From Chitinophagaceae bacterium (GTDB lineage: Bacteria > Bacteroidota > Bacteroidia > Chitinophagales > Chitinophagaceae), in the NCBI GenBank assembly GCA_003456175.1, contig DMPB01000017.1:3852-26994 (forward strand): DNA of 23,143 nucleotides, written 5' to 3'. Position numbers and translations under genes: made by a program. The notes under the pieces are model-generated. The model was not told the DNA's origin and searched no databases. It saw nothing but the letters and a program-made list of their open reading frames with translations. Below, in pieces: positions 14,370-21,885 of this stretch (the stretch's first letter is position 1; each line of letters opens with the position of its first letter).

Positions 14370-15263
14370 TTATTTAATGGTAATGAAGATGGTACTCCCT
14401 TTAATATCTTTTGTTGGTTGCAATCCTAGCCCTTTGAAAAATTTAAAGATTTCAAGAGCAAACTTGTTTGGATTATAGTTATTACCATTCACTGGGTCTT
14501 TCATGGGAATCCTTACATCATCAAAAATCATTTTCAAAGCTGTTGTTCCTTGAATATGGTAATTGTTTTTAAAAGCATTCTTTTCCATCCACATTTCTAT
14601 CTGATCTGAAAGGGGTAATTTATCAGCACCTATTTCAGAGGACATTTGGTATGTAGAATTTGCATCGAAGCTAATGTCTATGATTACCGACTTTCCGTTG
14701 TTCACTATGTCTGTAAACTTTATTTGCATGACATTCAAGAAATCTGTCACGCAACTTTCAACAGCTTTTGAAGCTAACTTACCAAAGTCATCAGTATAAA
14801 ATTTCCCACTTTCACCTACTTTATTTGATAAAGAATTTCCTGTTGATGCTTCATAAGCAGTTAAGACAAGTGTTACAGAACTTCCAGTTTCAGTTTTCAA
14901 TGAACTTACTTCAGCCTGTACATAAACATCAGCACCTGACATTTGAATTATTTGGGCTTTAATATCAGTCTGACTTTCAGATGTAAAGACATTATTGTCT
15001 TTTGCAGCCTTTAGTTTTGCTGTAAAATCAACTGTGGTAAAACCTCTTCCATCAAAGCCCTCTTTAATTTTGGTTATTGCAATTCTCCTAATCACATCTT
15101 GTTCAAGAATTGTCCTTATATCCTCTCCTTCTTTTGTGTAAGGTATAACCATAATTTTCGGCTGTACTGTATTTACCTGATTCGTTTGTGTTTGACAATG
15201 TGCATATTGACTTTTAATACTTGTAACTAGTAGAAATAGAATAATTATGATTTTATTTTTCAT
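14370..15263 (-). CDS. DUF6175-type exported protein (CsgG-related fold suspected)
   Basis: 297 residues from the ATG at 15263. The in-frame start at 15302 would overlap the upstream gene and precede the signal peptide with a polar stretch, so I rejected it. The signal peptide covers about residues 1-24 (KIIIILFLLVTSIKS). The mature protein opens with VQPKIMVIPYTKEGEDIRTIL, then RIAITKIKEGFDGRGFTTVDF, matching what I remember of DUF6175, a Bacteroidota family of unknown function. The strand-helix-strand pattern with a tail-strand reminiscent of CsgG/TolB-N domains is inferred. It follows the lipoprotein gene by 10 bases and precedes the 13426 gene by 5 bases. Probably periplasmic or at the outer membrane. 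Confidence 0.65.
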   Translation of the reverse strand: MKNKIIIILFLLVTSIKSQYAHCQTQTNQVNTVQPKIMVIPYTKEGEDIRTILEQDVIRRIAITKIKEGFDGRGFTTVDFTAKLKAAKDNNVFTSESQTDIKAQIIQMSGADVYVQAEVSSLKTETGSSVTLVLTAYEASTGNSLSNKVGESGKFYTDDFGKLASKAVESCVTDFLNVMQIKFTDIVNNGKSVIIDISFDANSTYQMSSEIGADKLPLSDQIEMWMEKNAFKNNYHIQGTTALKMIFDDVRIPMKDPVNGNNYNPNKFALEIFKFFKGLGLQPTKDIKGSTIFITIK

Positions 15264-15273
15264 TTTCTTTATA

Positions 15274-15741
15274 TTAATATCCGAATTTTCTAATGATATC
15301 ATTTTGTTCCAAATCTTTGCGAAGGGCAGTAATATTTATTTTAATATCGACTGCAATACTTTTTAAACCACCTTTAATATTAGTTAAAGATGCTACTGGA
15401 ATTGATGACATTAAAAAGGTTTTATAACGTTTATATTTATAGAAATTTTCAAAATAAGACTGGTGTTTTTGCTTTTCTTTAATCTCATCTGTGTCAATTA
15501 ATGCTATTTTTTGTTCTGATTCGGGTAGACCTCTAAAAAATAAAACATCGAAAGCATTTTTTTCGGCATCTGCTATTGCAGCTTCTTGATTTTCACCAAT
15601 TCCAATAGACCTCATTGTTATCGAACCATCTTTGGATGTCAAGTAATTTACTTTAGAAGAAGATGGAATTGATTTCCTATTGCAGCTTAAAAGAAAAATA
15701 ATGGCAAAAAGAAAGAATATTTTGGTATATCTTAAATCCAT
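15274..15741 (-). CDS. LPP20-like lipoprotein
   Basis: 155 residues with a hydrophobic N-terminus (KIFFLFAIIFLLSC) ending in a lipobox Cys at residue 20, so a lipid-anchored protein. The mature part has the LPP20 pattern: a beta strand, then a G-x-G-x-x-x-x-A-A-I-A-D-A-E-K-N-A helix (IGIGENQEAAIADAEKNA), then a long polar helix and a last strand (SIAVDIKINIT). LPP20-type domains occur in FlgP and at the N-terminus of FlgT. The gene sits 3 bases after the CsgG-like gene and 10 bases before the DUF6175-type gene, in one transcription unit. Family membership is by pattern, not alignment. Confidence 0.6.
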   Translation of the reverse strand: MDLRYTKIFFLFAIIFLLSCNRKSIPSSSKVNYLTSKDGSITMRSIGIGENQEAAIADAEKNAFDVLFFRGLPESEQKIALIDTDEIKEKQKHQSYFENFYKYKRYKTFLMSSIPVASLTNIKGGLKSIAVDIKINITALRKDLEQNDIIRKFGY

Positions 15742-15744
15742 TTA

Positions 15745-16569
15745 TTATTTTATTAAAGTACAAGTAATTTTTTCTGCCGCATTAAAACGAGCTAAGATTT
15801 CAGAACCTCCTTTTGAAACTGAGCATTCAGCAAAATTTTCTCCAGCCAGTTTGATTATTTTTACTTCTCCGATTTCTATTGGGTAAGGACTCCCTTCCAA
15901 CATTTCAATTTTTTGAATGGTTAATTTATCACCTTCTTTTAAACCATAAGTTTTACCTCCAGCAATTAAAATTATTGAAGCTTCCTCATTTTTTGTTTTA
16001 AGTATTTTCAAAACCTTTACTGTAACAGGAAAATTGTTTATAACCCAATCCCTTAACTTTTCGTCTAGTGATTTTACTGCCTCATTGACAGCACTTTCAG
16101 GTGAAAGCATTAAAGGACTAACAGAACTTTGAAAACTTTCAGCCTTCGTGCTACTGCCTTTTGCTACATCATTTACTTGCATTTGAAAACTTACACTTGC
16201 TTTGTAACCATTTATACTTCCATCAGGGTTCTTCATTGCATAAACATTCATCTTAATAATATTGCCTGTGACCAAAAATTGAGCAGCCAAAGCAACACCT
16301 TGTTCAGCTCTTTTTTTTGTATCAATAAATGCCTCACTTTTTTGAAGTTCCAATTCTTCTTTTACTTTATCATAACTAACCCTATCAACTACTTGAAACC
16401 TTTGTGATTGTGTAAGTATTTCAATAACTTTTTTTGTAACAGTTCCTGAAAATTTTGACTCAGTCTCTGATGTGAATTTTGAGACACCAATAACTGGTAG
16501 TGAATCGGTTTGTGAATAGCCAATTAGGCTAGTCACAAGTAATAATACTGATATAAATAAGTGATGCAT
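15745..16569 (-). CDS. CsgG/HfaB-like exported protein with FlgT-C-like tail
   Basis: 274 residues. A signal peptide (about 1-20, ending IGYSQ) lacks a lipobox Cys, unlike true curli CsgG. Residues 24-180 are CsgG-like: LPVIGVSKFTSET, TVTKKVIEILTQSQRFQVVDR, AAQFLVTGNIIKMNVYAM, and a final helix DEKLRDWVINNFPV. Residues 184-274 form a small beta domain containing GKTYGLKEGDKLTIQK and IGEVKIIKLAGENFAECSV, the same kind of pattern as the C-terminal domain of FlgT. CsgG forms outer-membrane pores and FlgT forms part of a flagellar outer-membrane ring. No curli or flagellar genes are nearby, so the role here is open. It is separated by 3 bases from each neighbour. Confidence 0.75.
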   Translation of the reverse strand: MHHLFISVLLLVTSLIGYSQTDSLPVIGVSKFTSETESKFSGTVTKKVIEILTQSQRFQVVDRVSYDKVKEELELQKSEAFIDTKKRAEQGVALAAQFLVTGNIIKMNVYAMKNPDGSINGYKASVSFQMQVNDVAKGSSTKAESFQSSVSPLMLSPESAVNEAVKSLDEKLRDWVINNFPVTVKVLKILKTKNEEASIILIAGGKTYGLKEGDKLTIQKIEMLEGSPYPIEIGEVKIIKLAGENFAECSVSKGGSEILARFNAAEKITCTLIK

Positions 16570-16572
16570 TAA

Positions 16573-17148
16573 TTACAAATTTTCAGAAGATTTTAGAGTT
16601 GCAATTAGATTGGCTATTAATTTACTCTGATAGGCTAACTCCGCTACTAAAAGACTATTAACATCTTTTGAATAGTTAATAGATTTTGTTGCCTTAACAG
16701 CTTTTAACATACCAGCACTTTTTATATCAGCTTGGGCTCTTGCAATTTCTAAACTTGATGCTGAAACTGCTTTAGTTGTTTTTAAAATGCTTTCTGAAAC
16801 TGCAAGCAATTCTTCGATTGTTGGTTTTTTTACAGTGACATCTGTAACTCCATCTACTGTTTCTCCAACAGTGCGCTTATACAACTCTGGTAATAATTCA
16901 TTATTTTTTTTTGTTTCAAGAAGTGCCGTTGTAGAGTTTGCTGCTAAAGCATCAATACTGCTTACACTTGTAGAACCTGGGTCTTTAAGTTCTGCTAATT
17001 TTTTTTGTCTTTCTTGGTAAGCCTCTGATTTTCTTTCAGCTTTTAAGACTTCTCTTTCAGCTTTAAGTTCTTCCGGTGTTTTTTCTTGAGCAAAACTCAT
17101 TGATGCTAAAAACAATGATAGTGCAGCAGATAACAAAATTCTTTTCAT
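16573..17148 (-). CDS. Exported coiled-coil protein, first gene of the CsgG-like operon
   Basis: 191 residues with a typical signal peptide (about 1-20, ending SMSFAQ). The mature N-terminal part is a Glu/Lys-rich helix (TPEELKAEREVLKAERK), then a Ser/Ala-rich linker and several long helices to the end, with few aromatic residues. No lipobox and no known family. The composition suggests a periplasmic coiled-coil or helical-bundle protein. It lies 3 bases upstream of the CsgG-like gene and the following four genes are almost contiguous, so it is probably the first gene of one message. The 115 bases upstream would hold the promoter, but no TAnnTTTG box was found there. Function unknown. Confidence 0.65.
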   Translation of the reverse strand: MKRILLSAALSLFLASMSFAQEKTPEELKAEREVLKAERKSEAYQERQKKLAELKDPGSTSVSSIDALAANSTTALLETKKNNELLPELYKRTVGETVDGVTDVTVKKPTIEELLAVSESILKTTKAVSASSLEIARAQADIKSAGMLKAVKATKSINYSKDVNSLLVAELAYQSKLIANLIATLKSSENL

Positions 17149-17263
17149 TTTTTTTGTTTTATTTCTTATAATAAGACTTTTCGGTTACGCTCATTTTTTA
17201 TTAGTTTCAATTCTTTGTTGATTTTAGAAATACTGATTTTGTGAGGGATTCTTATATCAATAG

Positions 17264-17776
17264 CTAAGGGTTGTATATATCTTCTGGATGTCTTATAATT
17301 TGTTGAAGTTTTACTTCTAGTCTTGCAGTCAATTCGCAACGTTCACCTTGATCAATTATATAGTAGTTTATATTTTCATTTTCACCTAAACTAGCTTTGA
17401 CTTCCTCTATTTTTAATTCTGCGTGGTGATCCCACTTATATTTTAATAAAAACAAATTAAATTCTTTAAATGAATCTATTCTTTTATCTTGTATAATTTC
17501 GAGCCAATTATATCTTTTTTCAGTCGCTGGGCAAATAGTACTGAACAAATCCGCTCTTTGGGGCTTATACACTTTCAGTCTTTTATCAATTTGTATAATG
17601 TAGTCTCGCCCTAAATCATCATTTGATTGTGGATGAACGATAAATCCTTGTTTGATGTTAGAGTTATCTAAATGGTGTAAATTAGAATTATGAAAGATAG
17701 TTTTACCGTATAAGTGATTAATCAAATACGATTTTCCCCAATTACTAAACCCAACTATAAAATTTGCTTTTCGCAT
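17264..17776 (-). CDS. Small P-loop protein of unknown function
   Basis: 170 residues, no signal peptide or membrane segment, presumably cytoplasmic. The N-terminus is a hydrophobic strand running straight into a Walker A motif, GFSNWGKS (Gly9 to Ser16). INYYIIDQGE near residue 137 is a plausible Walker B strand with Asp142. The protein is much shorter than most ATPases or GTPases, with no G4 NKxD motif, so it resembles a minimal P-loop NTPase or small-molecule kinase fold. It is rich in Lys, Asn and Ile like its neighbours. It lies between the zinc-ribbon/SH3 gene and the CsgG-like operon on the same strand, so it could serve either; no link is proven. Confidence 0.55.
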   Translation of the reverse strand: MRKANFIVGFSNWGKSYLINHLYGKTIFHNSNLHHLDNSNIKQGFIVHPQSNDDLGRDYIIQIDKRLKVYKPQRADLFSTICPATEKRYNWLEIIQDKRIDSFKEFNLFLLKYKWDHHAELKIEEVKASLGENENINYYIIDQGERCELTARLEVKLQQIIRHPEDIYNP

Positions 17777-17832
17777 ACTCCTATGTGTTTAAAGAATTAT
17801 AATTGATTAATAACATATTATGATTTTTATTA

Positions 17833-19392
17833 TTAATCGCACTCTCTATATTCACTATAACCACCTTCATTATTGAGTTGAAAAAGAATACCATTCTCAA
17901 GTTTATATTCGAGAGTTTCCCTTTCATCACTTATGAATATTCTACTATTTTTTATGAAACCCTTTTCTACAGATTTGGGTGTATCTTTATTTTGATGATA
18001 AGAATTATTTTCACCAGGGTATGTCTCTATTGTTATTTTACTGGTGTTAATAGTTACCTTTAAATACCAATACTTATACTCATCGCAATAAATTTTTGTT
18101 CCTTCGTAGAATGTAGTAATAATTTCTGTTTCTGATAAGTTAGTAGTATACAACCATCCTTGCGTTATTTGGCCTTTATCATTGACATAAGTACAGTTTA
18201 AGAAACCATTTTGCTCACAGCAGCCTTCAAGTTGTTGCCCTCGAACTAGATAAGCTTGTCTTTTTGTATTTAAGTTAGGTTCACTATAGAAGTAAGCCTT
18301 TTCAGCTAAAACCCAGTATTTTTTATTATCACTGATTAAATTAGTTGTAATGGTTGAATTGTCAGGTTCTGCAGCCTGCTCATTACTAGTTTTTGGTGCA
18401 ACTACCGAGTTTTGATTTTGCAGTTTTTTTTGTTCAAATGACAATTCTTCCCTTTTCAACAAATAAAAAATTCCTAACCCGAAAAAAAATATTACTAGTG
18501 CAGAAACTACATAAACTCCTTTTAATTTACTAGGTTTTTCTTGAGTTTTATCGTCTGAAATAGAATTTGACAGCGATACAGGCTGATAATTAATTAATTC
18601 GGCTTCTAATGCTTCCTCTCCTTGTAACTCTCTTTTAGAAGCATTGATATTTTCAGCTACTGCCATCTTGTTAGATGGAGACGGGTAAACATCATCTGCA
18701 AATTCGTGAGAAAGTCTTTGCTTTTTTAGATAAATAGAAATTAAAATCAATGAAACTATAGTTAATATTAGTGTAAGCCAAAAGCCAGAACCCCAACTGA
18801 ACTCTATAGCTCTTCCCGTGACTTTATTAATTCGAATACTTATAACAATAAACCATTCTACAAGTAATATTAGTGCTAATATTGTCAAATTCTTGGCAAT
18901 TTTAAACTTACCAATCTTTGAACTTAATAGCACGAACAGAGTTATAATAATTGTTATGTAGAATAAACAAATATCCCATGAAAACAGACTCTCCTTTTTT
19001 GTAACATATCGTTCATCAAAATAGCCATATATATTATAATATTTTTCCTTTTCTAAATATTTTCTTTCTGCACCAATTGCCATATTTAATCCCGTAATAG
19101 ACTCAACCTTGTCGCCTACACATTTTATATTTATAAATGGCATTAATGAGAATAAGAGAATTAGAATATAATTACTGTATGAAAATTTACTCCACGCTTC
19201 TACTAGATTAGATGAATCAATACTTTTTCCCTTTTTAAGCCCAACTCCACAATTAATACAAATAATTGCTTCTTCATGCGTTGAAGAACCGCAGTTATGA
19301 CAAAAGCTATTACCTCTCATCGGAGGCACACCGCATTTAAGACAAGCTACAGCTTGAGGTGATACTTCATTGGAGCAGTTTCTGCAATGCAT
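17833..19392 (-). CDS. Zinc-ribbon, multi-TM, SH3-like domain membrane protein
   Basis: 519 residues. Two N-terminal zinc ribbons are evident: Cys3/Cys6/Cys17/Cys20 and Cys31/Cys34/Cys45/Cys48. About five membrane segments follow (roughly 73-90, 138-158, 167-187, 203-222, 291-312), with a polar linker between the fourth and fifth. After the last segment a Gln/Asn/Ser linker leads to a bacterial SH3-like domain (about 357-420, with AYFYSEPNLNTKRQAYLVRG and a QGWLY strand), then a beta-rich C-terminal domain to the end. With an odd number of membrane segments the ribbons would be cytoplasmic and the SH3-like domain in the periplasm. The parts are familiar but I know of no named family with this order. 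First gene of the minus-strand block. Confidence 0.65.
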   Translation of the reverse strand: MHCRNCSNEVSPQAVACLKCGVPPMRGNSFCHNCGSSTHEEAIICINCGVGLKKGKSIDSSNLVEAWSKFSYSNYILILLFSLMPFINIKCVGDKVESITGLNMAIGAERKYLEKEKYYNIYGYFDERYVTKKESLFSWDICLFYITIIITLFVLLSSKIGKFKIAKNLTILALILLVEWFIVISIRINKVTGRAIEFSWGSGFWLTLILTIVSLILISIYLKKQRLSHEFADDVYPSPSNKMAVAENINASKRELQGEEALEAELINYQPVSLSNSISDDKTQEKPSKLKGVYVVSALVIFFFGLGIFYLLKREELSFEQKKLQNQNSVVAPKTSNEQAAEPDNSTITTNLISDNKKYWVLAEKAYFYSEPNLNTKRQAYLVRGQQLEGCCEQNGFLNCTYVNDKGQITQGWLYTTNLSETEIITTFYEGTKIYCDEYKYWYLKVTINTSKITIETYPGENNSYHQNKDTPKSVEKGFIKNSRIFISDERETLEYKLENGILFQLNNEGGYSEYRECD

Positions 19393-19715
19393 AGAGTGAA
19401 TTGAAATTTTAACAAGAGATATCTATTAATTTGCTATCCCTGAGAAATTGAATTCTTGGTTATGTCTTATTAAACAATAATTTAATTATAATTCCGTTTC
19501 TAGCTAAACCGAATTATAATTTCTAAAAAAGCTTATTTACAAACCTCATAAAACTGTAACATATTTACTCGCTTTAAAGCTTTATATAGAGTTTCAGAAA
19601 GTATTCTTTCAAATTAAACTTCTATCACAATATGGCTGGCCAACTTGATATTAATATTAATTTCTAAAGTAAAACTGCAACTTTCAATTGTCATATTATG
19701 TCAACCAGCTATAAA
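19393..19715. other. 323-base AT-rich intergenic region with a long inverted repeat
   Basis: It separates two minus-strand genes, the transporter (ends 19716) and the zinc-ribbon gene (starts 19392). No gene was seen. The only clear structure is the inverted repeat at 19484-19521. No TAnnTTTG box was found just upstream of 19392. Confidence 0.5.
19484..19521. repeat. AT-rich 11-bp inverted repeat (possible operator or terminator)
   Basis: AATTATAATTC (19484-19494) and GAATTATAATT (19511-19521) are exact reverse complements. Four further pairs continue inward (GTTT/AAAC) after one mismatch, leaving a small centre. No T-run follows on the minus strand, so an operator upstream of the zinc-ribbon gene is as likely as a terminator of the transporter gene. 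Confidence 0.6.
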
Positions 19716-20591
19716 TCAAAGCATCATCAATACGATGCCTAGTATCACACTGATTACAGCTCCCAAATAATGATAATCAATAGATTTTTTGTGTACAAAC
19801 TTATCTATTAGAAGCGTAAAAAACGGAAACATACATATTGCAATCTGAGCCCAAACAATTCCTAGAATCATGTGTAATTGGTACCACATATAATTAGCAA
19901 CAACTATTTGCAACAAAAGCACTACTGCTAGTAAAAGAATATGCCTTTTATTCCAAGTATAAACCAATGCTTTTGTTTGAAACATGAAACTAGCGAAAGC
20001 AACAGGTAATACCGCCGTATATCGTATAGCAAACAATGCATTACTAGAAAGATCAAAATAGGTTGCCGTTTCTATTAGAACAACAATCGATATGGCATTA
20101 CAAATGGCTCCCGTTATAATAAGTAATAGTAACTTAATGAGCATATGTTTGAGCTGCCTACCTAAGTAGGCAAAGTATATCAACATGCCTATAAAAGCTA
20201 TACTAATGCCCAACCAAGCACTTATCCAATCCACATTCCTTTTTTCAAGTAGTGTGATACAACAAGTCAAAAAAGTTGTTAAGGGTGCAATTACTGCAAC
20301 ATGCTTTTGATCTGTATGTTGGAGAATTTTAATTGTCCCCCAGTTCACAACTACACAATACGCAATTGCACTTATGAGTAACCAAACAAACCTATCACTA
20401 ACTATGATTTGCCGCCACTGCACTTGCGATAAATCACCTTGTACATACAACACTCCAAAACTGATCATGATACCTACTACAATCTCAATACCTAATATGT
20501 GTGCGGCATGGTGCTTCTGCACTACTTGCTGCAATATTGCCAATGCCAAATAGGTAATTACATAGAATAGCGAGAGATATATAAGAAACAT
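19716..20591 (-). CDS. DMT/EamA-like multi-TM transporter
   Basis: 291 very hydrophobic residues with about ten predicted membrane helices in two halves, the length and layout of drug/metabolite transporter superfamily exporters. Features include a loop AIAYCVVVNWGTIKILQHTDQKH split between helices, followed by VAVIAPLTTFLTC at the place where EamA proteins carry their conserved Pro/Gly-containing fourth helix, and a C-terminal half ending LGAVISVILGIVLMML. The family call is by topology and general pattern and is not certain. The substrate is unknown. It is the rightmost minus-strand gene of the middle stretch and is divergent from greA. Confidence 0.6.
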   Translation of the reverse strand: MFLIYLSLFYVITYLALAILQQVVQKHHAAHILGIEIVVGIMISFGVLYVQGDLSQVQWRQIIVSDRFVWLLISAIAYCVVVNWGTIKILQHTDQKHVAVIAPLTTFLTCCITLLEKRNVDWISAWLGISIAFIGMLIYFAYLGRQLKHMLIKLLLLIITGAICNAISIVVLIETATYFDLSSNALFAIRYTAVLPVAFASFMFQTKALVYTWNKRHILLLAVVLLLQIVVANYMWYQLHMILGIVWAQIAICMFPFFTLLIDKFVHKKSIDYHYLGAVISVILGIVLMML

Positions 20592-20670
20592 ATTACAATA
20601 ATAAGCGAATCCATATTCACTTATGTATTTTACACTATACGTTAGCTAAAAAAGATTAACAAGTTGTATT

Positions 20671-20700
20671 TTGTTTATTTAAAAAACAATTTTATCTTGC
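20671..20700 (+). promoter_or_regulatory. greA: Weak predicted promoter for greA
   Basis: TTG (20671-20673) and TATCTTGC (20693-20700) have a 19-base spacer, the right distance for a Bacteroidota promoter, but the -7 box has two mismatches to TAnnTTTG. A start a few bases on would place the leader hairpin at the very 5' end of the message. Confidence 0.3.
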
Positions 20701-20709
20701 ACAATCATG

Positions 20710-20750
20710 CAACGCTACGCATTTCATATACGTGGCGTTGTATTTTTTTT
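20710..20750 (+). terminator. greA: Terminator-like hairpin in the greA leader (possible attenuator)
   Basis: A 10-base stem (CAACGCTACG at 20710-20719 with CGTGGCGTTG at 20731-20740; one T-G wobble) with an 11-base loop is followed by TATTTTTTTT. It has the form of a rho-independent terminator on the + strand. No + strand gene lies upstream within about 9 kb, so it probably acts inside the greA leader, 23 bases before the ATG. Confidence 0.65.
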
Positions 20751-20773
20751 ATATATTCTAAAATGATTCAGCC

Positions 20774-21247
20774 ATGAGTGATGTTCAATATGTAACAAAA
20801 GAAACGCTGGAAAAAATGAGAGAAGAGTTGCAACACATGAAATCGGTGTTGCGACCAGCCGCTGCTAAGGCTATTGCCGAAGCTCGTGAAAAAGGCGATT
20901 TAAGAGAAAACGCCGAGTACGACGCAGCCAAAGAAGCTCAAGGTATTTTGGAGGCTAAAATGGCTTTGCTTGAATCGCAAATTGCAAGTGCCCGTGTGGT
21001 AGATGCCAGCGAGGTTGATACTAGCAAAGCAAGTATTTTAACTAAGGTTACTATTACCAATGTAGCTACTAAAAAAACATTTACTTACCAATTGGTAGGT
21101 GAAAAAGAAGCCGACTTAAAACAAGGAAAAATATCTATCAACTCTCCTATTGGCAAAGGCATTCTTGGCAAAACCGTTGGTGAGGTAGCAGAAGTACATG
21201 CACCTAATGGCGTAATGAAATTCACTATCGATAGTATTTCTATTTAA
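20774..21247 (+). CDS. greA: Transcription elongation factor GreA
   Basis: GreA rescues backtracked RNA polymerase by stimulating transcript cleavage through the secondary channel. The 157 residues have the normal layout: an N-terminal antiparallel coiled coil (about 8-75) whose tip carries KGDLRENAEYD with the catalytic acidic pair (Asp42, Glu45), and a C-terminal FKBP-like domain with the conserved SPIGKGILGKTVGE stretch. The leader contains a terminator-like hairpin. A GC-rich hairpin follows the stop, so the gene may be transcribed alone. Confidence 0.96.
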   Translation: MSDVQYVTKETLEKMREELQHMKSVLRPAAAKAIAEAREKGDLRENAEYDAAKEAQGILEAKMALLESQIASARVVDASEVDTSKASILTKVTITNVATKKTFTYQLVGEKEADLKQGKISINSPIGKGILGKTVGEVAEVHAPNGVMKFTIDSISI

Positions 21248-21272
21248 TCGCCTTTATGGCTTTTACACAAAA

Positions 21273-21297
21273 ATGGGGCGGCCTTCGGCCGCCCCAT
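21273..21297 (+). terminator. GC-rich hairpin terminator after greA
   Basis: A perfect 11-bp stem (21273-21283 with 21287-21297) and a TTC triloop have an A-run before them and no T-run after. It resembles the hairpins at 3060 and 5065. Confidence 0.65.
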
Positions 21298-21377
21298 CCT
21301 ATTACAAGCTACCCATACATACAACTACCAATAATCTATTTTAAAAATTCAATATCTTAGCGATTCATCTGATACAT

Positions 21378-21881
21378 ATGGATGAGCTACTTCTGAAAAT
21401 ACAATCAAATATTTTAACACCAAATGCAAGCAAGGGATTTACCAAACGCTTTGCTAAACCGTTGTTTTGGCTATACCTAGCAGTGTACCTTACCTATGTT
21501 GCACTTACCTTATACGATTGGTTGGTACTAACACCTAAGTCGTTGCATATTTTTTTAAGATTAATGCAAATCGCACTGTTTGCGATACTATTATACCATA
21601 ATGGAAGGCAAGCCTTCGGATATACACAACCACCTGCTACCAATAGTTATTTACAGATTACATCGCAAGGTATTCACTTTTTAAATTTTGGAAGTACTAC
21701 ACCCGAATTCTCACCCTTTGCAACCATTAGCAAATTGGTGGTAGGCGAGCATACGCTACGCATAAAACATCATCATCAAGCCGATGCTGTTTTCTATTTC
21801 GAAGGCATCTCTATCAACGATCGTGAGGCGCTGCGTGCTTGGATACAGGAACATGCTAGCGCTTTTATTACTACGCCATAA
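21378..21881 (+). CDS. Two-TM hypothetical membrane protein
   Basis: 167 residues of unknown function. An amphipathic N-terminus is followed by two membrane helices (about 30-48 and 58-74) joined by a short loop, then a C-terminal soluble domain of beta strands and a last helix (NDREALRAWIQEH), reminiscent of small PH-like domains in bacterial membrane proteins. Cysteines are absent. It sits between greA and the HIT gene on the same strand. It is separated from greA by a hairpin, and from the HIT gene by a repeat pair that starts 4 bases after its stop. No function can be given. Confidence 0.6.
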   Translation: MDELLLKIQSNILTPNASKGFTKRFAKPLFWLYLAVYLTYVALTLYDWLVLTPKSLHIFLRLMQIALFAILLYHNGRQAFGYTQPPATNSYLQITSQGIHFLNFGSTTPEFSPFATISKLVVGEHTLRIKHHHQADAVFYFEGISINDREALRAWIQEHASAFITTP

Positions 21882-21885
21882 CTTC

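Noticed and set aside
13426..17148. Curli (csg) biogenesis operon
   Set aside because: Only the CsgG-like fold is present. There is no CsgA/CsgB-type repeat amyloid, CsgE or CsgF, and the CsgG-like protein lacks the lipobox of true CsgG.
10426..19392. Anti-phage defence island
   Set aside because: A WYL regulator and a P-loop protein are suggestive, but no nuclease, helicase, cyclase, TIR, methylase or other recognised defence effector was found. Most products are exported envelope proteins.
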